A stretch of 64,000 nucleotides of DNA from CAVZGO01 sp963774935 (GCA_963774935.1 CAVZGO010000003.1:558001-622000); one strand, 5' to 3'; numbered from the stretch's first letter, positions 47,176 through 56,702 are shown. A program made the numbers and translations. The notes: generated by a model from the letters alone, not told the origin.

Positions 47176-48354
47176 ATGGAGATCGAACAACTTATAAAAC
47201 AGTTAAATTGGCTGGATGAAGAAAGGCGTAGTGATAAAACCCGTATCGCTTCCCTGGAAGAACGCTTGGCTTCTTTGGAAGGGAATATCCCACCCTTGGC
47301 ACGACAAATGAAAGACATTGGTGGCGAGATCACACGTTTAGAAGCCTTACTAGCACGGATGGATCATTTTGACGAAGCGCTTTTACAACAAAGAGTTGAA
47401 AGTAAGCAAGTTGTCGATGAATTGGAACGGGAATTGAAAAAGCGTGATGATGAGGCGGAGAAGCTCCACCGGGTCCAATTTCGAGCGGTTGACACCTCCA
47501 TAGCAGAATTTCGAAAAGAACTTGAACAGCTTCCGGAGATCAAACGGAGTTTAAAAGCCCGAGTTGAAGAAGAAAGCCGGCTGGCGAGGTTGATAGACGA
47601 AACACGCGCAAAAATAGATACCTCCCGCCACAGCGAAGAAGAGTATACGCGCGCATTTCGCTTGCTAGACGATGGTAGGCGCCAGGATGTGAAGCGCCTG
47701 ACTGATTTGCAAGGAGAAGTTGCGGCAGTACGCAAGCGTGTTGATGAAAACCGTGGCAAGATCGAGCTACTCACGACCAGCACAAAAAAGGTAGAAGTAC
47801 GAGTAGGAGAGCTCGCCTCAATAGAAAGCGAGCGCAAGGAAACCCTCGAGGATTTCGTCGAGAAGCAAACACTGTACCAGGTAGAACGCGATCGTGTCTG
47901 GAAAGAATGGGAAACTCGAATTCAGAGTATTGAAGCCCACACCGCCGATGTTGAAACCAACCTGCAGACCTTAGAAGCAACCCACCGGGCGGTAAAACGC
48001 ACCCAGCAAACGGTCGACGAAATTGCTCAAAAAGTCGAGCGCAGGATCAATGAGCTAACGGAAATCCAACGTTTGTCCGAAGAACGCTTCCGCCAGGAAT
48101 GGGTGACATTCAAAGCAGACGACCAAAAGCGCTGGACGAATTACACGCTCACGATTGAAGAGCAACGTAATGAATCAACCCGTCAATTTGAAAAATTAAC
48201 AGAAAAAGTAGCGCTGCTAGGGGATGGCTTACAGCAAATCGAGGACCTTGTCGCGCAGATCACTGAACAATCAGAAAAAAGGTTGCAGAGCCTGCTGGCG
48301 ATGTCTCATGAATGGGTAGCATCTTACGAGCGCTCTGTCGGGCGCAACCGGTAA
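47176..48354 (+). CDS. Long coiled-coil protein of unknown function
   Basis: A 392-residue, highly charged protein, almost wholly predicted as coiled coil: heptad-like Glu/Lys/Arg/Leu runs extend from about residue 10 to 380. There is no signal peptide or membrane segment. It resembles the general form of DUF-type SMC-like or kinesin-like coiled coils and no domain can be named. GGAG lies 9 bases before the ATG, and an extended -10 promoter lies upstream. The selB gene starts 60 bp downstream on the same strand, but a shared role is not implied. Confidence 0.75.
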   Translation: MEIEQLIKQLNWLDEERRSDKTRIASLEERLASLEGNIPPLARQMKDIGGEITRLEALLARMDHFDEALLQQRVESKQVVDELERELKKRDDEAEKLHRVQFRAVDTSIAEFRKELEQLPEIKRSLKARVEEESRLARLIDETRAKIDTSRHSEEEYTRAFRLLDDGRRQDVKRLTDLQGEVAAVRKRVDENRGKIELLTTSTKKVEVRVGELASIESERKETLEDFVEKQTLYQVERDRVWKEWETRIQSIEAHTADVETNLQTLEATHRAVKRTQQTVDEIAQKVERRINELTEIQRLSEERFRQEWVTFKADDQKRWTNYTLTIEEQRNESTRQFEKLTEKVALLGDGLQQIEDLVAQITEQSEKRLQSLLAMSHEWVASYERSVGRNR

Positions 48355-48414
48355 ATCAAACCGGATGATTAAACAATTCCGATTTCTTATGGCACGCAAT
48401 CTCGGAATAATTGA

Positions 48415-50343
48415 ATGCGCGTGATTGGAACTGCCGGCCATGTCGATCATGGAAAGTCGACTCTGGTAGAAGCGCTTACTGGCATTCATCCTGATCGTCT
48501 GAAGGAAGAGCGAGAACGCGAGATGACGATTGATCTCGGTTTTGCCTGGACGAAATTACCGGATGGCGAAGAGATCGGGATCGTGGATGTTCCGGGACAC
48601 CGAGATTTTATTGAAAATATGCTATCTGGCATTGGGGGGATAGACGCCGTCCTATTCGTCGTCGCGAGTGATGAAGGCGTGATGCCTCAGACACGTGAGC
48701 ACCTGGCAATTCTGGATCTCTTACAAATCCAAAGAGGCGTGATTGCTTTGACCAAAATTGATTTGGTCGATGACGAATGGCTGGGGCTTATCAGGGATGA
48801 TATCCTGAAAATTCTTTCCGGTACATGCCTCGAAAATGCTCCTATGGTCCCTGTCTCGGCAAGGCAAAACTCAGGATTGGAAACGCTGAAACTGGCACTG
48901 AGCGCTTGCCTGGCGGACAGCCCTCCCCGACCTAATCTTGGGCGACCACGCTTGCCCATCGACCGTGTGTTTTCGATCGCTGGATTTGGTACCATTGTTA
49001 CTGGAACCCTCAGCGATGGCGAGCTAAAAGTTGGTGATGAAGTTGAGATTTTACCGGGTGGGTCGCGTGGCCGAATCCGGGGCTTACAAACCCACAAGCG
49101 AAAGGAATCTATCGCACACCCTGGTGGAAGAACTGCGGTGAACATCTCCGGTATCTCCATGGAGCACGTTGTACGCGGAGAGGTGCTCACTCACCCCGGT
49201 GTATATCAATCGTCCCGCCGGATGGATGTTCATTTCCGCTTGCTTAAGGATGCCAGCAGTCCGCTGAAACATAATGTTGAGTTAAAAATGTTTCTTGGTG
49301 CAGCCGAAACCATTGCCCGCGTACGATTGCTAGGAAGTGAAGAGCTGCTCCCAGGTCAGGAAGGTTGGTTGCAGCTAGAGCTCGCTGACCCAATTGTTGC
49401 TGTAAGGGGTGATCGGTTTATCCTCCGTCGGCCTTCACCAGGCGAAACCCTTGGGGGTGGCAGTATCGTTGATCCCCACCCGAAAGGCCGGCATAAGCGA
49501 TTCTCCGCAGACACCATCCTCAGTCTGGAGAATCTGTCTGTGGGCACGCCAGAAGAAATTCTTATGGAAGCTCTCAATGCCTCCGGAGCAACGACGCTCA
49601 AAGATGTCATTGCCCGCGCCAATCTGGATGTTGGCAGCGGTTCAAATGCAGCAATACTCTTACAAACAACCGGTCAACTGGTCGTGCTTGATCCTGGCTC
49701 TCCCATCGAACTTAATCGAACAAATCAAATTGAATCGAATGATCTAGTTGCCAGCCAGGCCTACGTTGAACGTGTCTCCAAACGCATGCTCCAAGAAGTA
49801 CAAAATTATCATGAAACCTTTCCTCTCCGCCTGGGAATTCCTCGGGAGGAATTGCGCAGCCGGCTCAAAATCGCAACGGGGTTAACCCCGCGCATCTTCA
49901 GCTTAATTTATACCCGTTTGTTGAGTGCTGGTGTAATAATAGAAAGCGGTTTATTGATTCATACACCAAACCATCAGATTCGCTTCTCTCCTACCCAGCA
50001 GCAGACGATCACAGAATTACTTGCCTTATTTAAAAAGGCGCCTTACGCTCCACCTTCGATAAAAGAGTGCCAGGCAATGATTGGCGACGATTTATACCAG
50101 GCACTTGTAGATAACGGCACACTCGTTGCTGTCTCCTCCGAGGTAGTCTTTTTCAAGGAAGATTACACCCACATGGTCTCTGAAATCACTGGTTTAATCC
50201 GTGCAAAAGGACCCATCACAGCCGCGCAGGTCCGAGATCATTTCAATACAAGTCGCAAATTTGTTTTAGGAATTCTCGAACACATGGATGAGATCGGTGT
50301 TACAGTCCGAGAAGGCGATAGCCGTCGATTGAAAGCCGGCTAA
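48415..50343 (+). CDS. selB: Selenocysteine-specific elongation factor SelB
   Basis: A 642-residue translational GTPase that delivers Sec-tRNA to UGA codons. G1 GHVDHGKS (residues 8-15), G3 DVPGHRDF, G4 TKIDLVD; EF-Tu-like domains 2 and 3 follow (IDRVFSIAGFGTIVTGTL begins domain 2). The C-terminal region from about residue 400 has winged-helix repeats including FNTSRKFVLGILEHMDEIGV, which bind the SECIS RNA. Length is normal for bacterial SelB. selA, selD and tRNA-Sec are not in the window. Its presence implies that the organism makes selenoproteins; I found no in-frame TGA that would point to one here. Confidence 0.93.
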   Translation: MRVIGTAGHVDHGKSTLVEALTGIHPDRLKEEREREMTIDLGFAWTKLPDGEEIGIVDVPGHRDFIENMLSGIGGIDAVLFVVASDEGVMPQTREHLAILDLLQIQRGVIALTKIDLVDDEWLGLIRDDILKILSGTCLENAPMVPVSARQNSGLETLKLALSACLADSPPRPNLGRPRLPIDRVFSIAGFGTIVTGTLSDGELKVGDEVEILPGGSRGRIRGLQTHKRKESIAHPGGRTAVNISGISMEHVVRGEVLTHPGVYQSSRRMDVHFRLLKDASSPLKHNVELKMFLGAAETIARVRLLGSEELLPGQEGWLQLELADPIVAVRGDRFILRRPSPGETLGGGSIVDPHPKGRHKRFSADTILSLENLSVGTPEEILMEALNASGATTLKDVIARANLDVGSGSNAAILLQTTGQLVVLDPGSPIELNRTNQIESNDLVASQAYVERVSKRMLQEVQNYHETFPLRLGIPREELRSRLKIATGLTPRIFSLIYTRLLSAGVIIESGLLIHTPNHQIRFSPTQQQTITELLALFKKAPYAPPSIKECQAMIGDDLYQALVDNGTLVAVSSEVVFFKEDYTHMVSEITGLIRAKGPITAAQVRDHFNTSRKFVLGILEHMDEIGVTVREGDSRRLKAG

Positions 50344-50406
50344 TAAGGGGTGTTATAATAAAAAGGCTGGAGGTTGTCAGTCTTCAATTCAACCAGGAGA
50401 TATGGT

Positions 50407-52638
50407 ATGAAAGAATCGAAACAACCTGCAAAGGTGCAGCGACAGGTTCAAAAAGGGATCACGATCTTGCTCATGTCTATGATCGTGCTAAGCCTGTTTT
50501 CATTGAATTCCATTTATAACACTCGTGCTGCTTCTCAGATTGGCATCAGTGCTGCAGAAGATGTAACCGTAAATTTCCAATACGGTGTCTCTCCCTCGTC
50601 AAGCTACACAGGTGCGATTGACACCTATATCTCTCAACTAGCACCCAATGACCCTTTTGGTCAGGCAGCCCGACTGCTTCTGGATGGTGATGACCCAGTA
50701 GGAACTGGTAATGATATCTACAGCCTGTTGCAATGGGATGTAAGCTCAATTCCGATCACTTCTACCATTTCATCTGCCAGTATCACATTATTCGTCAACA
50801 CCGCAGGCGTAAGCAATTATTCCATCCCAATTTATGGCCTGAAGCGCCAGTGGTCTGAGAACCAGGCTACCTGGAATGTCTATTCATTCGGCAATAATTG
50901 GCAGGTACCAGGAGCTGCAGGCACAGACGATCGTTATCCTGCCGTTGTAGCCATGCTACAAGGCACCAGCACAGGATTTATAACAATACCGTTCGGGTCT
51001 GCCGGACTCGCATTGGTACAATCCTGGGTTAGTGATCCTATGACGAACCACGGCCTGATCATTTCGGATCCAGCCCTCGCCGGACGGATTGATCTGGATT
51101 CAAACCAATCCACTACCGCTGCCAACCGGCCGAGACTGAGCTTATCCTATCAGATTCCACCAGTCCAGCAGACAGCCACCGCCGGCGCTGCAACTGCGAC
51201 TGCTTCTGCTATTGCTGCTACCGATAATGCAGCAACTGCAACAGCCTCCTTCGTCGCGCCGACTCAAACGTCCATAGCCGCCACTTCCATTGCAGGCACT
51301 GCCACCGCAATCGCCGCAGCCACCCAAACTGCAACCGCATCGATAACGCCGACCATTGTACCCAGCATCAACCTGGTTAAATCTGTCAGCCCGAGCCAGG
51401 CATCAAGAGGTGCCGCTTTCACCTTTTCCATTGGCGTAGGAAATGCGAGTGTGTTCGAAGTAAGCAATGTAGTCATCCGCGATGGACCTTTCCCGGCAAC
51501 ACTGACGATTACCGGCGCGCAGATTACGCCTTCGAACTCTGGCACCTTCTCGATTAACCAGACCACACGTGTGGTATCTTTTTTCCTTGACCCGCTGTCA
51601 GCCAATGAATCGGTTACCCTGGCGATTTACACCCAGGTCAATACGAATGCGACAACCAACACCAATGAAACCAACGTCGCAACGATGACTTACACTGCCG
51701 CCGGATTTAGCTTTTCGAAAACATCCAACTCGGTAACGTACCGGGTACTCGGTGCAACCACGCTTCCAGGCACAGGGGGGTTGCAAGCCCCAACAGATGC
51801 TGGTAATGGATTAGCTGTCATCGTATTCGTCAGTGCAATAATCATCGCTCTCATAGGATTAGGCGCTATCGGGTTCAGCCTGTGGGCGCGCAAAAATCAA
51901 CCCACCTGGAGTGGGTGGTTAATCCGCATGGGAATTTTCTTGTGTTTTGCTGGATTAATTTTTGGTGCTGGCGCATGGGCTATCGGTTTAGCGGGTCAAC
52001 CAGCCGCCCCTGTAACAAGCGTGGATAATCCGGTCAACCCAATCGCCACCAGCATGCCGGAGGAAGACCTTTCCTCTCTTTATCTTCCCACATCCACACC
52101 TCTGTCCTTACCGGATTTTCCAATTCCTACGCCATCCCTGTCCGCAGATACCGCGAATAGCGAGAACCAACCGGATACCTCACCCATCGAGCATATTTAC
52201 ATCCCCGGTCTCAGTCTAGACACCGTAGTCAAATATGTACCTTATGATGGTCAAACCTGGAAGATCGGCGGTCTGAGAGAAGAAATTGCATGGATGGGAG
52301 ATACCTCCTGGCCTGGTCTGGGAGGAAATACAGGTCTGGCAGGGCATGTCACACTAGGGGATGGCAGCAATGGGCCGTTCTCCAATTTATATAAGGTTCA
52401 GCCTGGCGACCTGGTTATGCTCTATACCCAGAAGAATATCTACACCTACACAGTCAGGGAACAGAGAACAGTTGAGGATGATTCTATGTTTGTGTTGGGC
52501 CAGTCGAGCAATCCTCAGCTCACACTCATAACCTGTTCCAACTGGGATACGAATATGCGCCTGTATTTGAACAGGCTGGTCGTATTTGCCGATCTCAAGT
52601 CAGTAGAGCCTATTCGAGGCGCCAGCCAGGGGAATTAG
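50407..52638 (+). CDS. Fusion of a sorting-signal surface protein and a sortase (class D/E type)
   Basis: A 743-residue exported protein with five visible parts. Residues about 20-45 are a signal peptide. Residues 50-245 are a DNRLRE-like adhesive beta domain (LLQWDVSSIP, SASITLFV). An Ala/Thr linker spans 254-317. A DUF11-like domain spans about 319-450. Then comes a full cell-wall sorting signal: LPGTGG at 453-458, hydrophobic segment 468-491 and basic tail ARKNQ. A second membrane segment (about 508-530) leads back out to a sortase domain (595-743) with His647 (GLAGHVTLG), Cys710 (TLITCSNWD) and Arg723. ATG 50407 has AGGAG upstream. By topology both the LPGTGG site and the catalytic domain lie outside the membrane. 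Function of the fusion is inferred. Confidence 0.85.
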   Translation: MKESKQPAKVQRQVQKGITILLMSMIVLSLFSLNSIYNTRAASQIGISAAEDVTVNFQYGVSPSSSYTGAIDTYISQLAPNDPFGQAARLLLDGDDPVGTGNDIYSLLQWDVSSIPITSTISSASITLFVNTAGVSNYSIPIYGLKRQWSENQATWNVYSFGNNWQVPGAAGTDDRYPAVVAMLQGTSTGFITIPFGSAGLALVQSWVSDPMTNHGLIISDPALAGRIDLDSNQSTTAANRPRLSLSYQIPPVQQTATAGAATATASAIAATDNAATATASFVAPTQTSIAATSIAGTATAIAAATQTATASITPTIVPSINLVKSVSPSQASRGAAFTFSIGVGNASVFEVSNVVIRDGPFPATLTITGAQITPSNSGTFSINQTTRVVSFFLDPLSANESVTLAIYTQVNTNATTNTNETNVATMTYTAAGFSFSKTSNSVTYRVLGATTLPGTGGLQAPTDAGNGLAVIVFVSAIIIALIGLGAIGFSLWARKNQPTWSGWLIRMGIFLCFAGLIFGAGAWAIGLAGQPAAPVTSVDNPVNPIATSMPEEDLSSLYLPTSTPLSLPDFPIPTPSLSADTANSENQPDTSPIEHIYIPGLSLDTVVKYVPYDGQTWKIGGLREEIAWMGDTSWPGLGGNTGLAGHVTLGDGSNGPFSNLYKVQPGDLVMLYTQKNIYTYTVREQRTVEDDSMFVLGQSSNPQLTLITCSNWDTNMRLYLNRLVVFADLKSVEPIRGASQGN

Positions 52639-52667
52639 TCGACGATCCAATCATTCAAGTAAATAAA

Positions 52668-52704
52668 CCTGCTTGCTAATAAATGTTAGCAAGCAGGATT
52701 TTTT
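52668..52704 (+). terminator. Terminator of the sortase-fusion gene
   Basis: A 12-bp stem CCTGCTTGCTAA with TTAGCAAGCAGG, a 6-base loop, then ATTTTTTAA. It lies between convergent genes and may also serve parB on the other strand, where a weaker T-rich stretch follows the stem. Confidence 0.85.
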
Positions 52705-52738
52705 AATAAAATAGCTGATAGCGAAGTTCGAGTTGACG

Positions 52739-53596
52739 TCAGTCTTTGTCTAGAAATTGCTCAACGATGGCGTTCAGTTCCTCGAATGAGAAGCACCGAA
52801 TGACAATTGCGCCACCATCGTTGTAGTAATGGACATTAACTTTTGTGCTGAAGCGGTTAGAGAGCCGTGTTTCCAGATCGCTCAATTCAGGAGGAGGCAG
52901 CGGTATTTCAACTTTGGCAGGGCGTTCACCTTTCATCTTCTGCACTAATGCCTCTGTCTGGCGAACATTTAATTCCAGTCGCAGTACGGTGTGCAACGCC
53001 GCTATTTGTGCCTCTGGTGTTGGCAGCCCATTTAATGCTCTGGCGTGACCCTCGCTGATCTTTCTCGCAAGCAGCGTTTCTTTGACAGGATTGGCGAGAT
53101 TTAATAACAGCATTGTGTTCGTCACTGTCACACGAGACTTGCCAACTCGCCTGGCGATTTCGTCATGGGTCATCTGGAAATCATCTGCCAAATGCCGGTA
53201 TGCCTCAGCCATTTCGAGCGCATTTAAGTCCGCCCGTTGGACATTTTCGACCAGGGCTAACTCCAGGCGCTGCTGGTCGCTGGCTTCACGCACAATCACA
53301 GGAATCCGGTCCAAGCCAGCTAGCTGCGCTGCCATCCATCGCCTCTGACCCGCGATTAGCAAATACTGGTTATCCTGGTTTGGGTCTTCGGTAACAATGA
53401 CCGGCTGGATCAGCCCATGCTCTCGAATCGATTCAGCCAGCTCATCAAGCTCAGATTGGTGAAAGTCCTGGCGCGGCTGGCTCGGATTCGGTTTAATTTG
53501 AGCTAAAGATAGGGTGACCACCCCGCTGCGGTCCCCACCTTCAGCGCCAGGGATCAATGCATCTAAACCTCGACCCAAGCCAGACTTGCGTGTCAT
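52739..53596 (-). CDS. parB: Chromosome partitioning protein ParB
   Basis: A 285-residue ParB/Spo0J CTP-dependent clamp. The N-terminus KSGLGRGLDALI is the ParA-activating region. PNPSQPRQDF opens the ParB/Srx CTPase domain, which also has the LIAGQRRWMAAQLAG motif (GERR box). A helix-turn-helix (about 155-200, ISEGHARALNGLP) binds parS. The C-terminal dimerisation helix ends with FEELNAIVEQFLDKD. The start overlaps parA by 4 bases. I did not find a convincing parS site by eye. Confidence 0.92.
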   Translation of the reverse strand: MTRKSGLGRGLDALIPGAEGGDRSGVVTLSLAQIKPNPSQPRQDFHQSELDELAESIREHGLIQPVIVTEDPNQDNQYLLIAGQRRWMAAQLAGLDRIPVIVREASDQQRLELALVENVQRADLNALEMAEAYRHLADDFQMTHDEIARRVGKSRVTVTNTMLLLNLANPVKETLLARKISEGHARALNGLPTPEAQIAALHTVLRLELNVRQTEALVQKMKGERPAKVEIPLPPPELSDLETRLSNRFSTKVNVHYYNDGGAIVIRCFSFEELNAIVEQFLDKD

Positions 53597-54391
53597 TGCT
53601 TCTCCAATATCGCTGGAATGTTCACCCCATCACCTTGCAGGACTTCGCGTGCCAGAGCTGCATAAGCTACCGCGCCGCTCGAGCTGGGTGCAAACGCAGA
53701 GATTGGTTGCCCGTAGGAAGGAGCCTCAGCTAATCGGATCGAGCGAGGGATGAGCGAAGAAAAGACCTGCTGAGGGAAGAAGCGCCTTACCTCCTCAACC
53801 ACATCAGCCGCAAGATTGGTTCGCCCATCATACATAGTCATTACCACACCACGGACGCTTAAATTCGAAGCCAGAGCAGAGCGCACACGATTGATTGTGA
53901 CGGTCAACTGACTCAACCCCTCAAGCGCCAGGTATTCACATTGGACAGGGATGATCACCCCATCCTTCGCTGCTACAATACCATTCAACGTCAATAAGCC
54001 TAACGACGGAGGGCAATCAATGAGTATGTAATCATACCGGTCTACAATCGGCGTACAGTCCCTGCTTCAATCGTGTTTCGCGCGATAATTCGGAGACCAG
54101 CTCGACTTCACCGCCCGCCAGCGCAGGCGATGCAGGCAGAATGGACATCTTCAACCGAGGGTTATGCAGGATATGGTTGATCGCTGGAGAGCTGCCAATC
54201 AGGACTTCATAAGTTCCGCCCCGAACGGTTTGCTTATCGATTTTCAAGCACGAAGTCGCATTCGCCTGCGGATCAAGATCGACAAGCAGAACTCGCTGAC
54301 CATAATACGCCAGGTATGCCCCTAAATTAATGGCGGTCGTGGTTTTTCCAACGCCGCCTTTTTGATTAACCAGTGTATAAATCGTTCCCAT
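53593..54391 (-). pseudogene. parA: Chromosome partitioning ATPase ParA (Soj), interrupted by a +1 frameshift
   Basis: A ParA-type Walker ATPase. The first frame from ATG 54391 has MGTIYTLVNQKGGVGKTTTA (deviant Walker A) and LVDLDPQANATS and runs to about SRETRLKQGL. Continuing one base on, the second frame reads VDRYDYILIDCPPSLGLLTL and then PVQCEYLALEGL and LIPRSIRLAEAPS to the stop at 53593. Removing the A at about 54055 joins them as LKQGLTPIVDRYDY, giving a normal ParA of about 265 residues. Given that ParA is widely conserved and both halves are intact, a sequencing error is likely. It is followed by parB with a 4-base overlap. Confidence 0.87.
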
Positions 54392-54399
54392 AGCTCGAT

Positions 54400-55246
54400 T
54401 TAAAAGACTTCAACCAGGCATTCCTGGATATCTTCTTGGGTTGGTATTCCGGCAAATCCATATTTAGTCACTGAGCGGGATGCAAGCTGGGTCGCAAAAC
54501 GGGCAGCCTCCCAGGGATCGCGAGTGGTGTAAAGCCGAGAGAAGAATGTGGCTGCAAAGATATCGCCTGCACCCGTCGAAATCAACTTCAGTTACCGTTG
54601 GTGCACGAAATCGGCGGACATCTCCATTCCAATACAGTCGCGCGCCTGCCTCTCCTTCTGTGACTGCTAAGATTTTACAGGAGGCACTCATTTCCTCAAC
54701 TCTTGCTTCGTCATGATCAACATCTGCAAGACTGATAACAGCAGCAGTGCTTCGCTCAAGCACAAAGCGTGCTTCCGGCCATTCCACCGAATGAACAAGC
54801 CCATCTTTATCCCAATCCCGCATCCAACCCTGAGGAGTCATACCCACCATCGAGTCAGAAAATCCCCTTACGATGGACGGCTCTACTTCCTGTGCAACGG
54901 GCGCCAGATGGACAATCGCTGAGTCTCGCCAGGCTTCTGGAACCTGATAATAATCTAGCTTGGCTGCTGGATGAGAAAGCCACTGTTTTCTCCCTTGGGG
55001 GTGAGAAATATTTTCAAATGTGGTGCTATTCTCCGCAGGGATATTAACAACCGGAATATGGCGGATTAAATCAGCAGGGATTTCATTCGCCCAGGAGGTC
55101 ACGATGCCCACTCTCATACCTAATGCAGAAGCAGTCAGGCCAGCATAAACAGCTGTGCCTCCCAATTGTAACCCACCGGGGGTCTTATCGATTGTGATGT
55201 GACCGATGATTAGATAGTCTACTGGTTGGAGTGGGAGAAGTTCCAT
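54400..55246 (-). pseudogene. PfkB-family sugar/nucleoside kinase, interrupted by a +1 frameshift
   Basis: A ribokinase-like protein of about 280 residues. The first frame starts LPLQPVDYLIIGHITIDKTP and carries LQLGGTAVYAGLTASALGMR, the substrate region. After RAPTVTEVD the frame breaks at the AAA run 54579-54581 (plus strand); with one base removed it continues STGAGDIFAATFFSRLYTT, the PfkB signature with catalytic Asp, to the stop at 54400. Family members phosphorylate ribose, nucleosides or related sugars; substrate unknown. It lies 8 bases upstream of parA on the same strand. Neither half is decayed. Confidence 0.82.
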
Positions 55247-55353
55247 AATAGGTTGAATTATACTTGAATTTATTTAACGATCCCTAATCCGGTTATGCCG
55301 CTAAGTTACCATTGGATTCTCCGCGAAGTTTACTACACAAATAATCATCCGGA

Positions 55354-55403
55354 TGGTATAATCTGCCTTCGTGCCGCTTCCAGCGGTATGACTTTGCTAT
55401 AAT
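55354..55403 (+). promoter_or_regulatory. Two extended -10 promoters of rplS
   Basis: Two TGN-TATAAT elements lie upstream of rplS: TGG-TATAAT (hexamer 55357-55362) and TGC-TATAAT (hexamer 55398-55403). The second would start transcription about 25 bases before the ATG at 55433. Neither has a good -35. A 5-bp hairpin (CCGCT/AGCGG) lies between them. Confidence 0.5.
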
Positions 55404-55432
55404 TGTGATCAAATATAATAAGGAAATGAAAC

Positions 55433-55783
55433 ATGACTGAAGAGTTATTGAAATCAGTAGAAGCACCAGAAAACCAAAACATTCCTAATCTGCATCCCGG
55501 CGATCATGTGAAAGTTTTTCTAAGAATCAAAGAGGGAGCCAACGAACGAACGCAAGAGTTTCGCGGCATGGTGATTCGCCTGCGTGGTGGTGGTCAAAAC
55601 GGGAACTTTACAGTCCGTCGTGTCGCCAGCAATGGCATCGGTGTAGAGCGGACCTTTCTGCTGCGTTCTCCGCGCATCGAGAAGGTTGTGGTAGAACGAC
55701 ATTCGAAAGTCCGCCGCGCCCAACTGTATTTCCTGCGTGATCGCACCGGTAAGAGCGCTCGTCTTAAACAACGCTTTTCCTAA
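55433..55783 (+). CDS. rplS: 50S ribosomal protein L19
   Basis: A 116-residue ribosomal protein of normal length. HPGDHVKVFLRIKEGANERT, FRGMVIRLRGGG and the C-terminal RRAQLYFLRDRTGKSARLK region are typical of bacterial L19, which sits at the 30S-50S interface. AAGGA lies 8 bases before the ATG. It is flanked by its own promoter and terminator, away from the usual rpsP-rimM-trmD context. Confidence 0.96.
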   Translation: MTEELLKSVEAPENQNIPNLHPGDHVKVFLRIKEGANERTQEFRGMVIRLRGGGQNGNFTVRRVASNGIGVERTFLLRSPRIEKVVVERHSKVRRAQLYFLRDRTGKSARLKQRFS

Positions 55784-55880
55784 TTTACAGAGCCTCTCTA
55801 AACCTGCGAAACCTTTTGTCGATTTCGCATCGTGATGAGAGTTGCTTGATATCGAGGAAGGTAAGTCAAGTGATAAACGA

Positions 55881-55916
55881 CAAACGGGGTGCGCATCGAT
55901 CGCACCCCGTTTGTTT
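55881..55916 (+). terminator. Terminator of rplS
   Basis: A perfect 13-bp stem CAAACGGGGTGCG with CGCACCCCGTTTG, a 7-base loop, then TTT. It lies about 100 bp past the rplS stop and closes that transcription unit. Confidence 0.85.
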
Positions 55917-55973
55917 CCCCTGAATTAATAATTTAATTGATACCTCTCACAGCTATTTAACAAACGAGGCTCG

Positions 55974-56690
55974 ATGTCAACTCCAATCATAGGTATCACA
56001 ATATCGCGCACACTGAGTAAATACGGGTACCCCCTTCTCGCTTTAACCGAAGCCTATACGCATTCAATTTCAAAATCCGGCGCAAGCCCGGTACTTATCC
56101 CGCTTGGTTTACCTGAAGAGCAATTACTGGATATTATCAGCAGGGTCGATGGTATTTTATTTGCTGGTGGAGGCGATATCCACCCAAATGCATACGGTAG
56201 TCAGATGCACCCCCTGGTCGCTGAAGTTGACGCGGACCGGGACCGCGTAGAAATCTTTCTGGCTCAACAAATTATCGAGCAGAAAATGCCATTTCTTGGA
56301 ATCTGTCGCGGCATACAGCTATTAAATGTCGCCCTGGGAGGCACATTGTGGGAAGACCTGGAAGACCAACGTCCGGGTTCGTTCCGTCACAGTTATTTCC
56401 CAGAGTATCCTCGTAAATACCTGGCGCATCCTGTGGATATCGAGCCTGATAGTAAGCTGGCAAGCATCCTCCAGAACAACCATATCATGGTCAACAGCTT
56501 ACACCACCAGGGCATCCGGGAGCTTGCTCCGGGGCTCAAGCCAATCGCAACCGCATCGGACGGTCTGGTAGAAGCAGCAGAGATACCAGGTTATCCATTT
56601 GGTGTAGCCGTTCAGTGGCATCCAGAGTGGCTGCCCGATACAGCCGCGCAGAATGAGCTTTTTCGATCATTCTACCTGGCAGCTTTATAA
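55974..56690 (+). CDS. Class I glutamine amidotransferase-like (peptidase C26, PuuD type)
   Basis: A 238-residue gamma-glutamyl hydrolase-like enzyme. The nucleophile Cys is in GICRGIQLLNVALGGTLW (about residue 110), His and Glu lie in VQWHPEW near residue 218, and VNSLHHQ is shared with gamma-glutamyl-GABA hydrolases. It hydrolyses gamma-glutamyl linkages in the cytoplasm; the exact substrate is not shown. No polyamine (puu) genes are nearby. murI starts 12 bases after its stop, so the two probably share an mRNA. Confidence 0.85.
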   Translation: MSTPIIGITISRTLSKYGYPLLALTEAYTHSISKSGASPVLIPLGLPEEQLLDIISRVDGILFAGGGDIHPNAYGSQMHPLVAEVDADRDRVEIFLAQQIIEQKMPFLGICRGIQLLNVALGGTLWEDLEDQRPGSFRHSYFPEYPRKYLAHPVDIEPDSKLASILQNNHIMVNSLHHQGIRELAPGLKPIATASDGLVEAAEIPGYPFGVAVQWHPEWLPDTAAQNELFRSFYLAAL

Positions 56691-56702
56691 ACTATTTGTG
56701 CG

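Noticed and set aside
51169..51360. Ala/Thr-rich repetitive stretch in the sortase fusion as a DNA tandem repeat
   Set aside because: The period is irregular at base level; it is better seen as a low-complexity protein linker.
23550..54585. Programmed +1 frameshifting as a shared regulatory mechanism
   Set aside because: The six junctions share no slippery codon, stimulatory stop or Shine-Dalgarno-like element, and the genes are unrelated in function.
52739..55433. Replication origin near parAB
   Set aside because: No DnaA-box cluster, dnaA gene or parS site was seen; parAB alone is not enough.
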